Below, in pieces: positions 15,185 through 17,686 of a DNA stretch of 17,686 bases. Origin of the DNA: Planctomycetota bacterium (GTDB lineage: Bacteria > Planctomycetota > Phycisphaerae > WQYP01); assembly GCA_021798635.1 (NCBI GenBank), contig JAJZGH010000086.1, forward strand, positions 1-17,686, given 5' to 3'. The first letter of the stretch is position 1; each line of letters opens with the position of its first letter. A program made the position numbers and the translations under genes. Below the pieces are notes generated by a model that saw only the letters and a list, made by a program, of their open reading frames with translations, had not been told where the DNA came from and made no database searches.

Positions 15185-16738
15185 TTAGATCCGCTGATTT
15201 TCAATCACCGAGACCCAATGCCCCGGCTGCAATTCGCCGGAAGCAAAGTGCCGGATGACCTCAAACACTGCGTCGCTGAACCCGCCGATATTCAAAATAT
15301 CTGCGCTTTCAACAACTTGGCTGTTGGCATTGGGGACCAGATCGATACAGATCATACGAGCGCCGGGGTTGCGTTTTTTGAGCGCCTTCCATTGCTGCAT
15401 GGTACCCGTTGCCTCCCCGGCAGCCCCCGCACCAATCCAGGACTGGTTGTCAGAAATGTAGATAACCAAATCTACATGAGTACGCCGTCGATTAAGCTCC
15501 CGCAGAGGAGCTGAGCAGTCAGTGCCGCCTCCGCCGATGGCCGCCAGCTTTTCCGCATTGGTGGTCACCGTGTCCGCGGCGTTCAATCGCAGAGGCACGA
15601 TGTCGACGGCGAATGCAAGGACCTCCGCCCCGGGGTTGCGTCGCAAAACAGCCGCTGCAACAAGGGCCGAAACGTCGACACAACGCACAGCGCTGGTGGC
15701 CCCTTTACGATAACCCGTGGCGGGGGAAACCATAGAACCTGACACATCCGGGCATACTACAACGCGCTGGTGAAAGTCCGGTACATCCTGCGTGGCGATT
15801 TCCATCGCAGAGTGCAGGGCGGCGGCGATCGGATGCGGCACATTCGCAGTCATCCGATAGGCCGCCAGAAGCTGGTACGGCATGGCACGCGCGCGGCTGA
15901 TTAAGGCAGCATCCGCCAGTTTCCGGGCCATTTCTAAAACCGCTTCCGGATCATTGAACACACCGTGCCGGGCAAACGTGTTGAGGTTCATCCTTGCCGT
16001 CTGCCAGCTTGCACGCTGTGCAAGAACGCGCCACGCCTGCGGCGAAAGCTTCAAGCTTGTAAGCATTTGAAAAGGCACATCCGGGACCTCGCGGCTCGAA
16101 TCACGCTTAAAGGCCTCAAACTGTTGCACCAACTCGGGCAAATCCGCAACTTCAAAATCCCGCCCGACCAGGTAAGCATAAAGCGCTTTGCGGGTACTGG
16201 TTGCAGGTCGCGGATGAACCATCCGTATAATATCCGCCAGAGAGGGAGCATTTCCGATTGATCCGATGAACAGCGATTCATCTGATCGCCGCTCCAGCCA
16301 GTCCTGTACCAGCCGCTTGGGCAGGGTGCCCAACGACTTTCGACCCACGGCCCCGGACCGCATAATCTGTACGAAGTTTCGCAGCATTTTCGGAGAATCA
16401 ATGACTCGATCAAAAATCTCCGCCATCAAACTTGGGGAACGCACTGAAAGCACTGCGCACAAAAATGCGGGCATATCTTTCATCGCGCCTCGCTGCCGCG
16501 CGTACAGTGCGGTTTTCGCCACGAACTCCGGGGCGACATCCAGTGCCAACCGGTGAACGTCGGCCAATTGCATTTCCGCCGTCGCATAGAACGTAGCGTT
16601 CAGGCAACCGGTAACAGCGTATTGTGCCAGGGCGTGCCAGGAATTAAAGGCATAAGCTGGAGCACCTTCGCTATTGGAGATGTTTGTACGCGGCAGCCAA
16701 CGGCCGACCACCGATTCAAATAAATTTTTATTGGCCAT
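15185..16738 (-). CDS. rsr: Ro60/Rsr TROVE-domain RNA-binding protein
   Basis: A 517-residue bacterial orthologue of the Ro60 autoantigen. Residues about 25-310 form the HEAT-like TROVE ring (segments such as NSWHALAQYAVTG, YARQRGAMKDMPAFLCAVL and WQTARMNLNTFARHGVF), which binds Y RNA outside and single-stranded RNA ends in the central hole. Residues about 325-517 are a von Willebrand A domain with an intact metal site: DVSGS (331-335), T406 in GGGGTDCS, and D430 in ISDNQSW. The length is close to human Ro60 (538). The start is the ATG at 16738, with AGGAG six bases upstream; the in-frame extension to 16777 is unneeded. Known bacterial relatives use Y RNA to tether Ro to PNPase or to control RNA access. 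It is the first gene of the operon, about 60 bases downstream of the predicted sigma-54 transcript start. Confidence 0.94.
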   Translation of the reverse strand: MANKNLFESVVGRWLPRTNISNSEGAPAYAFNSWHALAQYAVTGCLNATFYATAEMQLADVHRLALDVAPEFVAKTALYARQRGAMKDMPAFLCAVLSVRSPSLMAEIFDRVIDSPKMLRNFVQIMRSGAVGRKSLGTLPKRLVQDWLERRSDESLFIGSIGNAPSLADIIRMVHPRPATSTRKALYAYLVGRDFEVADLPELVQQFEAFKRDSSREVPDVPFQMLTSLKLSPQAWRVLAQRASWQTARMNLNTFARHGVFNDPEAVLEMARKLADAALISRARAMPYQLLAAYRMTANVPHPIAAALHSAMEIATQDVPDFHQRVVVCPDVSGSMVSPATGYRKGATSAVRCVDVSALVAAAVLRRNPGAEVLAFAVDIVPLRLNAADTVTTNAEKLAAIGGGGTDCSAPLRELNRRRTHVDLVIYISDNQSWIGAGAAGEATGTMQQWKALKKRNPGARMICIDLVPNANSQVVESADILNIGGFSDAVFEVIRHFASGELQPGHWVSVIENQRI

Positions 16739-16808
16739 AATAAGCTCCTTACACAACGGCTGCGGCGTCGGGGTCACTGGGACCGCGTCGCCGTGCTATT
16801 GTTATAAA

Positions 16809-16824
16809 AGCACAATCCGTGCCA
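16809..16824 (-). promoter_or_regulatory. Sigma-54 (-24/-12) promoter of the rsr-Y RNA-rtcBA operon
   Basis: The minus strand reads TGGCACGGATTGTGCT, against the sigma-54 consensus TGGCACR-N4-TTGCW; only the first T of TTGC differs. The essential GG and GC doublets are exactly ten bases apart. A start is predicted near 16798, about 60 bases before the Ro start codon. Since RtcR is a sigma-54 activator and its gene diverges from here, this is the expected target promoter. The AT-rich 16830-16930 segment is the likely place for RtcR-binding sites, though no clear dyad was found by eye. Confidence 0.87.
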
Positions 16825-16944
16825 AGCCGGAAATTTTCGGGAAAAAGCCATAAGACCATTTACAATCATCACTTACAAATATCATACAAGGAGGTGCATC
16901 AAGCTTTTATTTATTTTTTAGGCTAATAGTTTATAATATTTTCT

Positions 16945-17686
16945 ATGAGCAGACCAAAAACGGTAGTCTTCAGTTTCCTTGGCTCGGTGCTGGATTCCGG
17001 TGCCGGAGCACGGCGGTGGGACCGGTGGAGGCCTAATGTTTCGCTTTGCCGCCATCCGGAGTTGCTCATTGATCAGTTGGAACTTGTTTATCAAAAGCGC
17101 TATCAAAAATTGGCCGATCAAATTGTCGCTGATATCGCAGGTGTGTCACCGGAAACCACGGTGCGACTGCATCAGGTGGAGTTTCGTAACGCGTGGGACT
17201 TTGAGGAAGTTTATACGGCGCTGCTGGATTTTTCCCGCGGGTGCGTTTTCACGCCCGAAGAGCAGCAATATCTGGTGCATATCACCACCGGTACACACGT
17301 CGCGCAGATATGCCTCTTTCTCTTAACCGAGGCGCGCTATTTCCCGGCCAAATTGATTCAAACTTCGCCTCCTGGCGGCCACCAGCCCGGGGAAGCCGGT
17401 GGTTATACGATTATCGACTTGGATTTGTCCAAGTACGATAAATTGGCTTCGCGCTTTCTGCGGGAAAAATCCGAAAGCCTGTCTTTCCTTAAGCACGGCA
17501 TTGAGACCCGCAATGTCGCATTTAATGCACTCATTGAAAAAATTGAATATGTGGCCGTTAACAGCAAGGCTCCCTTGCTGCTGATGGGACCCACGGGCGC
17601 AGGAAAAAGCCAACTGGCCCGGCGAATTTATGAATTGAAAAAATCCCGGCACCAGGTGGATGGGCCATTTGTGGAAGTGAACTGCG
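16945..17686 (+). CDS. rtcR: RtcR, sigma-54-dependent activator of the RNA-repair operon (3' end outside window)
   Basis: The first 247 residues of the protein are present. The N-terminus (FSFLGSVLDSGAGARRWDRW, NVSLCRHPELLIDQLEL, NAWDFEEVY, HITTGTHVAQICLFLLTEAR, then TIIDLDLSKYDKLASRF) closely follows E. coli RtcR from memory, including the CARF-like sensor region, thought to sense an RNA-derived ligand. Residues about 190-247 enter the AAA+ domain with a complete Walker A, GPTGAGKS, and end in VEVNC just before where the next conserved segment would lie. The ATG at 16945 is the first possible start after an in-frame TAG at 16927-16929. There is no ribosome site close by, and a TATAAT at 16932-16937 lies only seven bases upstream, so the message may be leaderless. 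It diverges from the operon it should control. Confidence 0.95.
   Translation, partial: MSRPKTVVFSFLGSVLDSGAGARRWDRWRPNVSLCRHPELLIDQLELVYQKRYQKLADQIVADIAGVSPETTVRLHQVEFRNAWDFEEVYTALLDFSRGCVFTPEEQQYLVHITTGTHVAQICLFLLTEARYFPAKLIQTSPPGGHQPGEAGGYTIIDLDLSKYDKLASRFLREKSESLSFLKHGIETRNVAFNALIEKIEYVAVNSKAPLLLMGPTGAGKSQLARRIYELKKSRHQVDGPFVEVNC

Noticed and set aside
16888..16926. Small gene after the strong AAGGAGGTG ribosome-type sequence
   Set aside because: The only start (GTG at 16894) overlaps the site itself and the frame is ten codons; no other start lies at a proper distance.

Overview
The window looks like chromosomal DNA from a planctomycete-type bacterium, most likely of the Phycisphaerae kind. 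Signs of this are two secreted proteins with PEP-CTERM sorting tails, a prepilin-type protein with the methylation motif [20 protein letters not shown] and a late DG motif, an autotransporter-type beta-strand-repeat protein, and a XylR-type (periplasmic-binding + AraC) regulator. The lineage is inferred from gene content, not proven.

Left part (1-8775), secretion/surface region. A XylR-like regulator (264-1424, +) is followed by a repeated non-coding block and a decayed IS1634-type transposase remnant (1643-2143). Four exported proteins then run on the minus strand: a lipoprotein (2188-3591), a PEP-CTERM protein sharing its N-terminal domain (3751-5301), a prepilin-like protein (5374-6537) and a large PEP-CTERM beta-repeat protein (6649-8331). 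A motif of three GCKCAA direct repeats at offsets 0, +9 and +30 lies upstream of both the regulator and the large PEP-CTERM gene. A partial copy lies before the lipoprotein gene. This suggests a local regulon.

Middle part (8775-12000). Two paralogous polytopic membrane proteins of unknown function (8775-9815 and 10018-11115, both minus) are separated by a strong terminator. The YebC/PmpR-family gene (11278-12000) precedes them.

Right part (12118-17686), the highlight: a complete RNA-repair / Ro-Y RNA locus. A divergent RtcR activator gene (16945 to the window end, +) faces a sigma-54 promoter (16809-16824) that drives, on the minus strand, a Ro60/Rsr TROVE protein, two tandem structured non-coding RNAs, RtcB (RNA ligase) and RtcA (RNA 3'-phosphate cyclase). 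This is the same order as the rsr-yrlBA-rtcBA operon known in Salmonella. The first RNA (14958-15091) contains every element of a tRNA, including a UGU anticodon loop, but circularly permuted: the 3' half comes first, the 5' half second, the acceptor stem is closed by a short hairpin, and the ends form a long Y-RNA-type stem carrying a GGCGAATG motif. The second RNA (14806-14945) has the same plan with a more diverged tRNA-like core. In the inferred logic, RNA damage is sensed through the CARF-like domain of RtcR, sigma-54 polymerase is activated, and Ro, its tRNA-mimicking Y RNAs, and the end-healing and ligation enzymes are made together.
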